Positions 8,558 to 17,291 of a stretch of DNA of 64,000 bases are shown one piece after another (within the stretch, counting starts at the first letter, position 1; every line of letters starts with the position of its first letter). Source of the stretch: Metabacillus lacus (GTDB lineage Bacteria > Bacillota > Bacilli > Bacillales > Bacillaceae); NCBI RefSeq assembly GCF_009674805.1, contig NZ_WKKI01000007.1:1-64000 (forward strand), read 5' to 3'. The notes beneath the pieces are model-generated. The model was not told the origin of the DNA. It saw only the letters and a list, made by a program, of their open reading frames with translations, and did no database searches. The position numbers and the translations under genes were made by a program.

Positions 8558-8587
8558 AGCCAGCTGCTTGTCAGTTGGTTTTTTTAT
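8558..8587 (+). terminator. Terminator after ytfJ
   Basis: AGCCAGCTG-cttgt-CAGTTGGTT stem (with a G-U pair) followed by TTTTT. Confidence 0.75.
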
Positions 8588-8676
8588 GTTGCTATGGCTT
8601 TTTGCTGTAACTGCTGAACCAGAAAAAACTGCCCGCCAGGTATCTGTCGTGAGTTGTTCCAGCCGAATCGTGTTCA

Positions 8677-8705
8677 TTGCAAACTTTTCTGAAAAGCATT
8701 ATAGT
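8677..8705 (+). promoter_or_regulatory. SigA-type promoter of tpx
   Basis: TTGCAA (-35) and TATAGT (-10) separated by 17 bases, ending 35 bases before the tpx start. Confidence 0.6.
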
Positions 8706-8740
8706 TACACTGTATATAATCTATCAGGGAGGCTGGTAAT

Positions 8741-9241
8741 ATGGCGAAAATCACGTTTAAAGGGAAAGAGGTTACTTTGCTGGGCAGTGAGTTAAAAGCC
8801 GGGGATAAAGCACCGGATTTTACAGTGCTTGCAAATGATTTATCTGAAGTTACTCTAGCTGATTCCAAAGGCCGTGCCCGTTTAATTTCAGTGGTGCCTT
8901 CTATTGATACAGGCGTATGCGATGCACAGACAAGAAGGTTTAATGAGGAAGCTTCGCAGCTGAACAATATGTCTGTCCTGACCATTAGTACAGACCTGCC
9001 GTTCGCTCAGCGCAGATGGTGCGGTGCCAACGGGATTGAAAATGTCCAAACGTTGTCCGATCACCGTGACATGTCATTCGGAGAAGCATATGGTGTATAC
9101 ATAAAAGAAATGCGCCTGCTTGCCAGAGCCGTATTTGTAATTGACAGCAATGATCAGGTTACCTATGCAGAATATGTGAGTGAAGCTACCAACCACCCGG
9201 ATTATGAGGCTGTCATGGAGGCAGTCAGAGCGTTACAGTAA
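8741..9241 (+). CDS. tpx: Thiol peroxidase Tpx
   Basis: A 166-residue atypical two-cysteine peroxiredoxin that reduces hydroperoxides in the cytoplasm with thioredoxin. The peroxidatic Cys60 lies in SIDTGVCD and the resolving Cys94 in RRWCGANG, the spacing expected for Tpx. Length is normal. GGAGG lies 7 bases before the ATG, its own promoter is upstream and a strong terminator follows, so it is a single-gene unit. Confidence 0.96.
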   Translation: MAKITFKGKEVTLLGSELKAGDKAPDFTVLANDLSEVTLADSKGRARLISVVPSIDTGVCDAQTRRFNEEASQLNNMSVLTISTDLPFAQRRWCGANGIENVQTLSDHRDMSFGEAYGVYIKEMRLLARAVFVIDSNDQVTYAEYVSEATNHPDYEAVMEAVRALQ

Positions 9242-9253
9242 ATGTTCAAACAA

Positions 9254-9284
9254 GCCTCAGTGTCAGTTAGATACTGAGGCTTTT
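9254..9284 (+). terminator. Terminator after tpx
   Basis: GCCTCAGT/ACTGAGGC stem followed by TTTT. Confidence 0.85.
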
Positions 9285-9312
9285 CCATTAAAAGAGTTCA
9301 GGAGGAAAATAC

Positions 9313-10302
9313 ATGCAAGGCGGTACAAAAGTAGAAAAACTATTTGCAGGCATTAACGAAACTGCAGACTTGCTGGCAAGGGAGCTGGATCTTTCCTATA
9401 TCGAAGCAGTGGCGGAAACAGGAGAAAATATGTTTCATGAAGCAATACTGCAGGAAGGACTAAGCGAAGTAAGTGAAAGGAAGCTGAATGGGGTTTACAG
9501 GCAGCTCCTGCTTGCCCAGTATAGCAAAGAAGAAATCCGAAAATCTTTTCAGCTTGCCATTTTAAAGGGATTAAAAGAAGGTTCCTCCCCTAACCACCAA
9601 ATGACCCCTGACACTGTAGGAATTTTTATGGGCTATTTGGTTTCAAGGTTTACGGAGGGGCAAAACCATCTGACTATATTGGATCCTGCTGTAGGAGCGG
9701 GGAATCTTTTAACTACTGTTCTAAACAATCTGGGTGAACGAGAGGCTGAAAGCGTCGGTGTTGACGTGGACGAACTGCTCATTAAACTCGCATATATAAA
9801 CGCTAATCTTCAAAAACACCCTGTTCAATTTTTTAATCAGGACAGCCTGCAGCCGCTATTGGTCGATCCGGCAGATATTATTGTCAGCGATCTGCCTGTC
9901 GGGTATTACCCAAATGATGCCGGAGCAAAGGCTTTTAAGCTTGCAGCAGAAAAAGGGCATTCCTATTCACATCACTTATTTATTGAACAAAGCCTGAACT
10001 ATGCAAAGCCTGGAGCCTATTTGTTTTTGGTTATTCCAAATCAGCTGTTTCAATCTCAACAAGCTGATAGTCTGCGGGCCTATTTGAAAGAAACAGCATA
10101 TGTGCAGGGACTCCTGCAGCTTCCGCTTTCCATGTTCGGATCTGAGAACCATGGCAAAAGCATTTTTATTCTTCAGAAAAAAGGTGAAGGAATTCAGCCG
10201 CCAAAAGAAGCCATGCTGTCAAAACTGCCGAAATTCAGCGATGCTGCTGCCATGAAATCTATTACCAATCAAATGAATACATGGTTTACTAACAACAAGT
10301 AA
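9313..10302 (+). CDS. ytxK: Class I SAM-dependent methyltransferase (YtxK-like)
   Basis: 329 residues with a DNA N6-adenine methylase-like fold. ILDPAVGAGNLLTTVL is the SAM-binding motif I and IIVSDLPVGYYP stands where N6-adenine methylases have an (N/D)PPY motif, here altered to DLPVGYY. There is no restriction partner nearby and the place before ackA is conserved in Bacillus, so a role in a restriction system is unlikely; the target is unknown. The start has AGGAGG. It is about 330 bases from ackA and has its own terminator. Confidence 0.88.
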   Translation: MQGGTKVEKLFAGINETADLLARELDLSYIEAVAETGENMFHEAILQEGLSEVSERKLNGVYRQLLLAQYSKEEIRKSFQLAILKGLKEGSSPNHQMTPDTVGIFMGYLVSRFTEGQNHLTILDPAVGAGNLLTTVLNNLGEREAESVGVDVDELLIKLAYINANLQKHPVQFFNQDSLQPLLVDPADIIVSDLPVGYYPNDAGAKAFKLAAEKGHSYSHHLFIEQSLNYAKPGAYLFLVIPNQLFQSQQADSLRAYLKETAYVQGLLQLPLSMFGSENHGKSIFILQKKGEGIQPPKEAMLSKLPKFSDAAAMKSITNQMNTWFTNNK

Positions 10303-10330
10303 AGGTAAAAAGTAAAGGGATAAAAAATGA

Positions 10331-10358
10331 GGAGACCGAATACAAGGTCTCTTTTTTG
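10331..10358 (+). terminator. Terminator after ytxK
   Basis: GAGACC-gaatacaa-GGTCTC followed by TTTTTT. Confidence 0.85.
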
Positions 10359-10487
10359 TACCCTCATGAATACAAAGGGAGATACCCGCTGCATCCTTGT
10401 AACCGAGTGAAAAACAACGCAGAAGTTGAAAACAGAGTTCAAGAAAAACAGACTGCTGATCTTTTTCAGAAAATAATAACATTTGAC

Positions 10488-10543
10488 TGTAAACGATTGC
10501 ATCCTTTCAACCTACTTGAAATGTATAACTTGCAGTGTTTAAA
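10488..10543 (+). promoter_or_regulatory. cre site and promoter of ackA
   Basis: TGTAAACGATTGCA (10488-10501) matches the CcpA cre consensus TGWAANCGNTNNCA. A promoter TTGAAA (10516-10521), 16 bases, TTTAAA (10538-10543) follows. The cre centre is about 55 bases before the expected start point, the distance I recall for CcpA activation of ackA in B. subtilis, so activation rather than repression is inferred. Confidence 0.65.
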
Positions 10544-10632
10544 TGAAAAAGTCAGATATTTTTCGGGAGTTTGTAAAGAATAAATATGTGTTGATATCCA
10601 AGCGGTACATAATATAAAGGAGCGGTAAAAAT

Positions 10633-11820
10633 ATGGCAAAAGTTATTGCAATTAATGCAGGAAGTTCTTCCTTAAAGTTTCAGCTGTTTGACATGCCGTC
10701 AGAAGAGGTTGTAACGAAAGGGCTTGTTGAAAGAATCGGACTTGATAATTCTGTCTTTACCATTAGCGTAAATGATGAAAAGCAAGAAGAAATAACAGAC
10801 ATTGCAGATCACGCAGTGGCGGTGAAAATGCTTCTTAATAAGTTGACAGACCTTAACATTATTGAATCTCTTGATGAAATTGAAGGGATTGGACACCGTG
10901 TAGTACATGGAGGAGAGCTGTTCAATGACTCTGTACTGATCACTGAAGAAACTCTGGAACAGATTGAAGAGCTGTCCGACCTTGCTCCGCTTCATAATCC
11001 TGCAAACTTAGTAGGAATACAAGCCTTCCAAGAGGTGCTTCCTAATATCCAGGCAGTTGCAGTGTTTGACACAGCATTCCATCAATCCATGCCAGAGCAG
11101 TCTTTCCTGTACAGCCTTCCTTATGAATATTATGAAAAGTACGGCATCCGCAAGTACGGTTTTCACGGCACATCACATAAATATGTTTCTCAAAGAGCAG
11201 CAGAACTGCTTGGACGTCCTGTCGAACAGCTGAGACTTCTTTCCTGCCATTTAGGAAATGGAGCCAGTATTGCTGCAATTGAAGGCGGAAAATCTATTGA
11301 TACCTCCATGGGCTTTACGCCGCTGGCTGGTGTAGCAATGGGGACACGCTCAGGTAATATCGACCCTGCTTTAATTCCTTTTATTATGGGCAAAACAGGG
11401 AAGACAGCTGATGAAGTTCTTGATATTCTTAATAAAAAGAGCGGATTGCTGGGTGTTTCCGGTTTATCAAGCGATCTTCGCGACATTCAGCAGGCTGCGG
11501 AAGCAGGAAATGACAGAGCCAGAACAGCTTTGGAGGTTTTCGCTAACCGTATCCATAAATATATCGGTTCTTATGCTGCAAGGATGTCAGGAATTGATGC
11601 CATCATCTTTACAGCCGGGATTGGTGAAAACAGCATTGAAATTCGTTCCCGTGTTTTAAAAGGGCTTGAATTTATGGGTGTTTACTGGGATCCTGCATTA
11701 AACGAGGTTAGAGGCGAAGAGGCATTTATCAGCTACCCTCACTCTCCCGTAAAGGTTCTTATTATTCCTACAAATGAAGAAGTGATGATTGCCAGAGACG
11801 TTGTACGTTTGACGCAATAA
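10633..11820 (+). CDS. ackA: Acetate kinase
   Basis: A 395-residue acetate kinase converting acetyl phosphate and ADP to acetate and ATP, the last step of overflow metabolism. Family motifs include [12 protein letters not shown] at the N-terminus, [21 protein letters not shown] and [10 protein letters not shown]. Length is standard. AAAGGAG precedes the ATG. The upstream cre and promoter suggest CcpA activation by good carbon sources. A strong terminator follows. Confidence 0.98.
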   Translation: MAKVIAINAGSSSLKFQLFDMPSEEVVTKGLVERIGLDNSVFTISVNDEKQEEITDIADHAVAVKMLLNKLTDLNIIESLDEIEGIGHRVVHGGELFNDSVLITEETLEQIEELSDLAPLHNPANLVGIQAFQEVLPNIQAVAVFDTAFHQSMPEQSFLYSLPYEYYEKYGIRKYGFHGTSHKYVSQRAAELLGRPVEQLRLLSCHLGNGASIAAIEGGKSIDTSMGFTPLAGVAMGTRSGNIDPALIPFIMGKTGKTADEVLDILNKKSGLLGVSGLSSDLRDIQQAAEAGNDRARTALEVFANRIHKYIGSYAARMSGIDAIIFTAGIGENSIEIRSRVLKGLEFMGVYWDPALNEVRGEEAFISYPHSPVKVLIIPTNEEVMIARDVVRLTQ

Positions 11821-11828
11821 CCATCACA

Positions 11829-11863
11829 GAAAAGGCGGTCCCAACAGGGCCGCCTTTTCTTTT
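11829..11863 (+). terminator. Terminator after ackA
   Basis: AAAAGGCGG...CCGCCTTTT stem followed by CTTTT. Confidence 0.88.
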
Positions 11864-11955
11864 GCATATCTGACTGTTTCTTGAGCTGCAGCCAAGGAAA
11901 CGCTCCCAGATTCTTTATGCTATAATGGAGGAAAATAAAGGACGGGGGGAAGGTA

Positions 11956-12792
11956 ATGAATTTTTCAAAAAGTGAACAAGTACTCCTGGATGAACTTCAA
12001 CAATGGGAGAACAAACTGACAAAGAATGAAGGTTATGAACTGCCCGCCGCCTGGCATAACTGGGCTGAAAAGCAGATGGCTTCCATTCCGCCGGAACTTA
12101 AGAACAGTTTAACTCTCAAGCTGGATACTGCTGTTTTCCATTTAAACGCCTTCCTGCAAAGCTCCAGCCTGCAGCTGTCTGCCAGGGAGCAGATTTTAAA
12201 ATCTGCTGCAGCAATAGACAGCCAAGCACGTGAAATAACAGATTTGAGAAATTTAAGCATAGACCAGCTGAATTATATAGCTGATATTCAGCTGTCAAAA
12301 CAAAGGCTCTATTCATTGGTGCAAGGAGGGCTTACAGGTGCGGGAGGTTTGTTGTTTTTAGGGGCAGACCTGCCTGCGGCTATGATCCTGCAGCTGAGAA
12401 CAGTTCAAACAGCGGCCCTGTGCTACGGCTATGAATTGAATACTCCCTATGAAACTATGACGATACTAAGGGTCTACCATGCGGCTCTCCTGCCGGGAAA
12501 TCTGAAGAGCGCACGATGGAAAGAGCTCACAGAAGAACTGTATGAAAGGAAAGAAGAGCCGTTTTTCTATGATGGACCTGAAGAAATTGCGGACGAAGCA
12601 AGTTTAAGAGTTTATATAGGGCAGATAGCGAAGCTTTTTGTCCTATCTGCTTTAAGAAAAAAAGTACTCCAGGGAATACCGGTTTTCGGGTTGATTGCAG
12701 GGGCAGGCATTAATTACAAGCAGACCCGTGAGGTTGCCCAATTTGCTCAGAAATATTACCAGCTTCGAACTTTATCAGAGAAGAAAGGGTGA
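11956..12792 (+). CDS. EcsC-family protein
   Basis: 278 residues resembling the EcsC family, named for the third gene of the ecs ABC-transporter locus but without ABC partners here. The glycine/alanine-rich hydrophobic segment GLTGAGGLLFLGADLPAAM near residue 125 and a second near the C-terminus suggest membrane association. GGGGGAAGG precedes the ATG. moaB begins 7 bases after its stop, so the two probably share a transcript. Function unknown. Confidence 0.8.
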   Translation: MNFSKSEQVLLDELQQWENKLTKNEGYELPAAWHNWAEKQMASIPPELKNSLTLKLDTAVFHLNAFLQSSSLQLSAREQILKSAAAIDSQAREITDLRNLSIDQLNYIADIQLSKQRLYSLVQGGLTGAGGLLFLGADLPAAMILQLRTVQTAALCYGYELNTPYETMTILRVYHAALLPGNLKSARWKELTEELYERKEEPFFYDGPEEIADEASLRVYIGQIAKLFVLSALRKKVLQGIPVFGLIAGAGINYKQTREVAQFAQKYYQLRTLSEKKG

Positions 12793-12799
12793 ATGAAAT

Positions 12800-13312
12800 A
12801 TGAGCATTGTTCAGCATAGAGATCAAGCGCCTGCAAGTGTAGCAATCAAGGTGATTACTGTCAGTGATACGAGGAAGAAGGAAGATGACAGGAGCGGCGA
12901 GCTGATTGTATCCCTATTGAAAGAAGCCGGACATCAACTGATCGGGCATATCATTGTGAAAGATGAAAAATCCTTAATTAGAAGTGCTCTTTTGGATGGC
13001 TGTGAAAATAAAAATATAGATGCGGTGATTACGAACGGCGGTACAGGCCTGGCAAAAAGGGACGTTTCCATCGAAGCTTTAAAAATGATTGTTGAAAAAG
13101 AAATACCTGGTTTTGGAGAACTTTTTCGAATGCTCAGCTATCAGGAAGGCTTAAAGTCAGGAGCAATGATGAGCAGGGCTGCGGCCGGGATTTCGATGGA
13201 TACAGTGGTGATCGCTCTTCCCGGTTCAACAGGAGCTGTAAAGCTTGCAATGGAAAAACTTATCCTTCCTGAGATAGGGCATCTTGTCTTTGAGGCAAAA
13301 AAAGATCTTTAG
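12800..13312 (+). CDS. moaB: Molybdenum cofactor biosynthesis protein MoaB
   Basis: A 170-residue MogA/MoaB-fold protein that adenylates molybdopterin. Motifs are TNGGTGLAKRDVSIEAL, GFGELFRMLSYQ, SRAAAGI and ALPGSTGAVKLAM, all typical of MoaB. The start has AGGGTGA. It follows the EcsC-like gene closely. No other moa genes are in the window. In B. subtilis, as I recall it, moaB is next to ackA with argGH beyond; argGH is absent here. Confidence 0.93.
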   Translation: MSIVQHRDQAPASVAIKVITVSDTRKKEDDRSGELIVSLLKEAGHQLIGHIIVKDEKSLIRSALLDGCENKNIDAVITNGGTGLAKRDVSIEALKMIVEKEIPGFGELFRMLSYQEGLKSGAMMSRAAAGISMDTVVIALPGSTGAVKLAMEKLILPEIGHLVFEAKKDL

Positions 13313-13375
13313 AGGTATATACTTTTCGCTCCTTCACAATAATAGAAAGACAGCTTGAATGAGGAGGAGTAGGAT

Positions 13376-13543
13376 ATGAGCGGCGAAAAAAGAATTACCC
13401 GGCAGACTTATTATTATGATCACCTTGGAGAACTTGAAACCAACTATCAAATTGCTGATGCCTACAGCAGCGGGGTCGTTGAACAGCAGTATGATTTGAA
13501 TTTTCTTCAGGAGCAGCTCAGGCATTACCGGAAGGATCTATAA
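13376..13543 (+). CDS. Small conserved-looking protein of 55 residues
   Basis: A short frame beginning MSGEKRITRQTYYYDHLGE and ending EQLRHYRKDL, preceded by GAGGAGGAG. It is rich in Tyr, Gln and Glu, hydrophilic, and has no membrane segment or cysteine motif. The strong ribosome binding site and sensible composition argue that it is real. I do not recognise the family. It sits 63 bases after moaB and is followed by a double hairpin that would terminate the unit. Confidence 0.6.
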   Translation: MSGEKRITRQTYYYDHLGELETNYQIADAYSSGVVEQQYDLNFLQEQLRHYRKDL

Positions 13544-13570
13544 AGAATACTGTAGTGACGGTCAAAACAG

Positions 13571-13642
13571 AACATAGAAAAAAGCCATCAATCTAGATGG
13601 CTTCAGACTGTCGAGAAACTCTCGACAGTCTTTTATTTTTAT
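13571..13642 (+). terminator. Double hairpin terminator, left member of an inverted pair
   Basis: Two consecutive stems: AAGCCATC/GATGGCTT and GACTGTCGAG/CTCGACAGTC, the second followed by TTTTATTTTT. The first stem with its preceding AGAACATAGAAAA is repeated in inverted orientation near 13936-13970. Confidence 0.8.
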
Positions 13643-13865
13643 CTGAAGTGTTTTAAATATTTGGATACCTGGACACAAGAGACTAAGCTTTGCGGCGCTG
13701 AAGGCAGTTAGGGGTTCATTAAGAAAATGCTCTTGCTGTAACTGGTTTTTTGCTTTGTTATACGATTTCAGAGTTACTATAACAAAACATCATATTCGTT
13801 ACACAACTGAAGTCAATTCCAAAGCCAAAATTAACATAGTAATTGTATATAGCCTTTTCTACAAA
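13643..13865. other. AT-rich spacer inside the inverted pair
   Basis: No convincing reading frame with a ribosome binding site on either strand; no transposase remnant recognised. Confidence 0.5.
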
Positions 13866-13970
13866 AAAAGCGAAAGCCCGACGCTGTCGCTCAGCTTGTG
13901 GAGAAAGGTACTATATGTTTCTTCCACAAGCTCAAGCCATCAATCAAGATGGCTTTTTTCTATGTTCTAT
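13866..13970 (-). terminator. Double hairpin, right member of the inverted pair
   Basis: On the minus strand the order is AAGCCATC/GATGGCTT then AGCTTGTGGA/TCCACAAGCT. It mirrors the left member and overlaps the last codons of the permease gene. On the plus strand the AAGCCATC hairpin is followed by TTTTTTC, so it can also terminate in that direction. Confidence 0.7.
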
Positions 13971-15260
13971 AGCTGCATGTAATAGTATATAAAAGGCAGA
14001 AGTTATAAAAAAACAAAGAAACCCAGGTGATGCGGCTTCAGGAAGACTGAAATAAAGAATTACCCCAAGAGCGATGGAAGCTCCTGCCGGCCAATTGATT
14101 CTCTTTGCGTTAAGAATATCTTCTTCTGAGATTCTGCATTTTTTTACAGCTAAAAAATCTGCTGCAATGACACCGGAAAGAGGGATCACAAAAGCACCGA
14201 GAAACGAAATATAGGCGGAGGCGCTTGTTACAAGGGAAGGCATTGTGCTTAACAGCACTGCTGCGGCTCCAAAAACTGCGGCACTGCGGATCCTCCCCAG
14301 TGAAGGAATGAAGTTAAGCAGGCTGAATCCTCCCGTATAGGCATTGCTTAAGTTAATTGAAAACATCGAGAGGATAGCACATAAAAAAATCCCGCCTGAA
14401 AGCAGAGGGTGGTCCGTCAGCAATGATGCCGCAACAAATGCATTATATTCCGCAAAAGCAGCGGCACTCGTGACTGCAAGAAATGCAGTCATCATGAATC
14501 CGGCCAGGTTTCCTGCGAAAATTCCTGCCATTCCTTGAACGGGAGTCTTGGCATATCTGGTCATATCAGCCGAAGCACTTACTCCAGATACATATTGAAC
14601 GAACACAAGGCTACCATACAACATGATGGTGGAGAAAGGTGCAGCAGATTCTGCAGCATTGTTTGCAAGTGTTTTGAATGAAATTGTAGTAGAGTATAAA
14701 TAAAGAGTGACTACCTGTCCTGCCAGCAAGAAAGGAAGAAAAAATTTGGCAGCCTTTTTGACTGCTTGAAAGCCCACTGCTGCAGTCACGACTATCAGCA
14801 GGCTCAGCAAAACAGAAACAATAATGGAATTGGGCGTAAAGCCTGTGTATGTTCTGATTGTTTCCATCACAATCATGGAACCCCCGATGGTTTGCACGGC
14901 AAACCAGTAAAGGGAGGTAGCTGTCCGTACCGGTGAGGCCAGATTTCTTGATAGCTGATATCCCAGTATCGAACGAAGGGCATACTGGCCTGGTATTCCC
15001 TTTAGGGAGCCGGGAAGTGATAGCAGAGACACAAAGATAAACGCAAGGGCAGCACCACATACAGTGGTGAAGAACGCTTGAGTGATACTGAGTCCGCCCT
15101 GAAGGACTGCGAGAGCGGGAAGCAGGAAATTGCCTGCATTTACCGAAAAAGCAAACTGTATAATAAAATAATCATGCCACGGTGTTTGTCTCAAATGGGC
15201 AGGTACAGGCTCAAGGCCAAACTGCTCTATTCCCGACCGTTTTTCCAACATGTGAGCCAC
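13944..15260 (-). CDS. NCS1-family nucleobase/cytosine permease-like protein
   Basis: A 438-residue polytopic protein with about 12 membrane segments, beginning with a soluble stretch (EQFGLEPVPAHLRQTPWHDYF) typical of the NCS1 cytosine/purine/allantoin permeases. Substrate cannot be assigned. The start is GTG at 15260 because GGAGGA lies 7 bases upstream. The last residues (IEHRKKPS) are encoded by the inverted hairpin sequence, so the natural C-terminus may have been replaced or trimmed. It faces divergently from ytkK. Confidence 0.8.
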   Translation of the reverse strand: MAHMLEKRSGIEQFGLEPVPAHLRQTPWHDYFIIQFAFSVNAGNFLLPALAVLQGGLSITQAFFTTVCGAALAFIFVSLLSLPGSLKGIPGQYALRSILGYQLSRNLASPVRTATSLYWFAVQTIGGSMIVMETIRTYTGFTPNSIIVSVLLSLLIVVTAAVGFQAVKKAAKFFLPFLLAGQVVTLYLYSTTISFKTLANNAAESAAPFSTIMLYGSLVFVQYVSGVSASADMTRYAKTPVQGMAGIFAGNLAGFMMTAFLAVTSAAAFAEYNAFVAASLLTDHPLLSGGIFLCAILSMFSINLSNAYTGGFSLLNFIPSLGRIRSAAVFGAAAVLLSTMPSLVTSASAYISFLGAFVIPLSGVIAADFLAVKKCRISEEDILNAKRINWPAGASIALGVILYFSLPEAASPGFLCFFITSAFYILLHAAIEHRKKPS

Positions 15261-15365
15261 AAGGGTTCCTCCTTAAAGGATTCATTATGATTATTGTAAG
15301 GCTCAAGGTAAAGAATCACAATCATACAAATATGTATTCCATAAACTGAGAGAGGGGCTGCATAA

Positions 15366-16127
15366 ATGAGACATGCACTGGTAACTGCAGGCTCAAAAGG
15401 ACTAGGAAGGAAGGCAGCCGAGCAGCTGCTTGAAATTGGACATTCAGTGACAGTTACTTACCGCCGGGATACAGAGGGAGTAAGGGAGCTGCAGGAGAAG
15501 TATTCCAAGCTGTCTGACCGGCTCCTTTTTATCCAGGGAGACGTTACAAAAAAAGAAGATCTATATAATATGGTAGATGAAAGTATTGCAGCCTTTGGAA
15601 GGCTCGACTTTCTGATTAATAATGCCGGTCCCTACATCTTTGAAAGAAAAAAACTTGCCGATTATACAGATGATGAATGGTATAACATGGTGGAAGGAAA
15701 TTTAAGCGCCGTTTTCCATTTGTTTAAAAGAGCTGTTCCCCATATGAGAAAACAGGCATTCGGAAGAGTCATTACATATGGTTTTCAGGGGGCCGGCCAT
15801 GCACCGGGCTGGGTGAACCGTTCCGCTTTCAGCGCTTCTAAGACCGGAGTTGCATCTTTAACAAAAACAATCGCACTGGAAGAGGCGGAAAACGGGATTA
15901 CCGCGAACATGATTTGTCCCGGCAATATTGTTGGAGAAATGAAAGAGGCAGGAATCATTGATGCCAGGCAAATGACCGGCATCAGCAATACACCGATAGG
16001 CAGATCTGGAACTGGTGAGGATATTGCCAGGCTTGTTGCATTTTTGTGCGAAGAGGATTCTGACATGATTACGGGCTCTGTTATAGAAGCAACCGGCGGA
16101 GCAAACGTCATTTACAGATTTCAGTAA
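15366..16127 (+). CDS. ytkK: SDR-family protein with altered catalytic site (YtkK-like)
   Basis: 253 residues of short-chain dehydrogenase fold. The cofactor loop is TAGSKGLG and NNAG is present (INNAGPY). The usual catalytic YxxxK reads SAFSASK: the tyrosine is phenylalanine while the lysine is kept. The usual serine position falls in ITYGFQGAG with no serine. Classical reductase chemistry is therefore doubtful; a binding or non-classical role is possible. It precedes ytkL by 77 bases, as I recall from B. subtilis. Confidence 0.82.
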   Translation: MRHALVTAGSKGLGRKAAEQLLEIGHSVTVTYRRDTEGVRELQEKYSKLSDRLLFIQGDVTKKEDLYNMVDESIAAFGRLDFLINNAGPYIFERKKLADYTDDEWYNMVEGNLSAVFHLFKRAVPHMRKQAFGRVITYGFQGAGHAPGWVNRSAFSASKTGVASLTKTIALEEAENGITANMICPGNIVGEMKEAGIIDARQMTGISNTPIGRSGTGEDIARLVAFLCEEDSDMITGSVIEATGGANVIYRFQ

Positions 16128-16204
16128 ATGAGGATGGTTTTTGTATGACTTCTGTGAGCATGTTTAGTACGATAGGGATGATAACAAGTTCAAAGGAGTG
16201 AAGC

Positions 16205-16888
16205 GTGTTGAAAGTATCGTATCATGGACATTCTGTAGTGAAAATCGAGGCTAACGGAAAAAGAATTTTGATTGATCCATTCATCTCGGGAAATCCCCAG
16301 ACTGACCTGAAAGCTGATGAAGTTCAGGCGGATGTGATCCTGCTGACGCATGGCCATTCGGACCACGTGGGGGATACGCTCTCCATTGCTCAAAATAATG
16401 ATGCTCTCATTGTGGCTCCTTTTGAGCTTGCCACATACCTTGGCTGGAAAGGTGCCAGGACTCATCCCATGTCCATAGGCGGCTCTTATCAGTTTGAATT
16501 CGGAACAGTAGCGCTGACACAGGCATTTCACAGTTCAAGCTATACAGAAGAGGAAGATCAGAAAATCATTTATACCGGCATGCCGGCAGGAATACTGTTT
16601 ACTGATAATCAAAAAACAATTTATCATGCAGGTGATACAGGCCTTTTTACTGATATGAAAATGATTGGTGAGAGAAACAAGATCGATATTGCATTTCTGC
16701 CAATTGGAGATAATTTTACAATGGGACCAAAAGATGCTGTCACAGCAGCAGAGTGGCTGCAAGCCAAGAAGGTAGTGCCGATTCATTATAATACGTTTCC
16801 GGATATTGAACAGAATCCAGAGGACTTTGTCAGCAGCCTTCCTGAAGGAGTTGGCACGGTTTTAAAAGCTGGAGATACAATAGATTGA
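16205..16888 (+). CDS. ytkL: Metal-dependent hydrolase of the beta-lactamase fold (YtkL, UPF0173)
   Basis: 227 residues with the metallo-beta-lactamase metal site [10 protein letters not shown] (HxHxDH) near residues 52-61 and later ligands HAGDTGLF and IHYNTFP. The natural substrate is unknown; the fold suggests hydrolysis of an ester, lactone or phosphodiester. AAAGGAG lies 6 bases before the GTG start. A TTG one codon later would give the MKVSYHGHS start common in relatives and is an alternative. A terminator follows. Confidence 0.9.
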   Translation: MLKVSYHGHSVVKIEANGKRILIDPFISGNPQTDLKADEVQADVILLTHGHSDHVGDTLSIAQNNDALIVAPFELATYLGWKGARTHPMSIGGSYQFEFGTVALTQAFHSSSYTEEEDQKIIYTGMPAGILFTDNQKTIYHAGDTGLFTDMKMIGERNKIDIAFLPIGDNFTMGPKDAVTAAEWLQAKKVVPIHYNTFPDIEQNPEDFVSSLPEGVGTVLKAGDTID

Positions 16889-16895
16889 ATGTTGC

Positions 16896-16928
16896 AAAGC
16901 CGGCTGATATGGACCGGCTTCTTTTTTT
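16896..16928 (+). terminator. Terminator after ytkL
   Basis: AAGCCGG/CCGGCTT stem followed by CTTTTTTT. Confidence 0.88.
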
Positions 16929-16979
16929 GCCGTTTTCTGCATAGAATGAAACAAGCAGTCAGAGATGGGGGAGAAAAAG

Positions 16980-17216
16980 ATGAACAAGCTGAAAGTAATG
17001 TTTGTATGTACCATGATTTTTTTTGCGGTGCCAAAGCTGGAATTCAGCGGTGAGGGACTTCAGGGGATCTATTCACTCGTCTGGCTGGGACTTGCCCTGC
17101 TGGTGTTTGGCGGCTGTTTCAGTTCCCTTTTGTTTGAGCCCGTTCTCAAGCGGAAAACCCGCCGTCTGGAAACAGAAAAAGTATTAAAAAGGCGGCAAAA
17201 ATCAATGCTGCGTTGA
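16980..17216 (+). CDS. Small membrane protein, unknown
   Basis: 78 residues with two hydrophobic segments (about 7-20 and 33-56) and a very basic C-terminal tail (RKTRRLETEKVLKRRQK), suggesting a two-pass protein with its tail in the cytoplasm. The ATG at 16980 follows GGGGGAG by 5 bases. I do not recognise it. It lies alone between ytkL and ytoI. Confidence 0.6.
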   Translation: MNKLKVMFVCTMIFFAVPKLEFSGEGLQGIYSLVWLGLALLVFGGCFSSLLFEPVLKRKTRRLETEKVLKRRQKSMLR

Positions 17217-17291
17217 TATAAGGAATGTTCACCCGTATAATAATGTGTAGAATAACAGAATTCGCTAATAAATTTAGAGGGTGAAAAATGT

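Noticed and set aside
9313-10302. YtxK as part of a restriction-modification system
   Set aside because: No nuclease or specificity gene nearby; conserved housekeeping position before ackA and an altered catalytic motif.
10356-10583. 75-codon frame before ackA
   Set aside because: It covers the cre and promoter and has no ribosome binding site.
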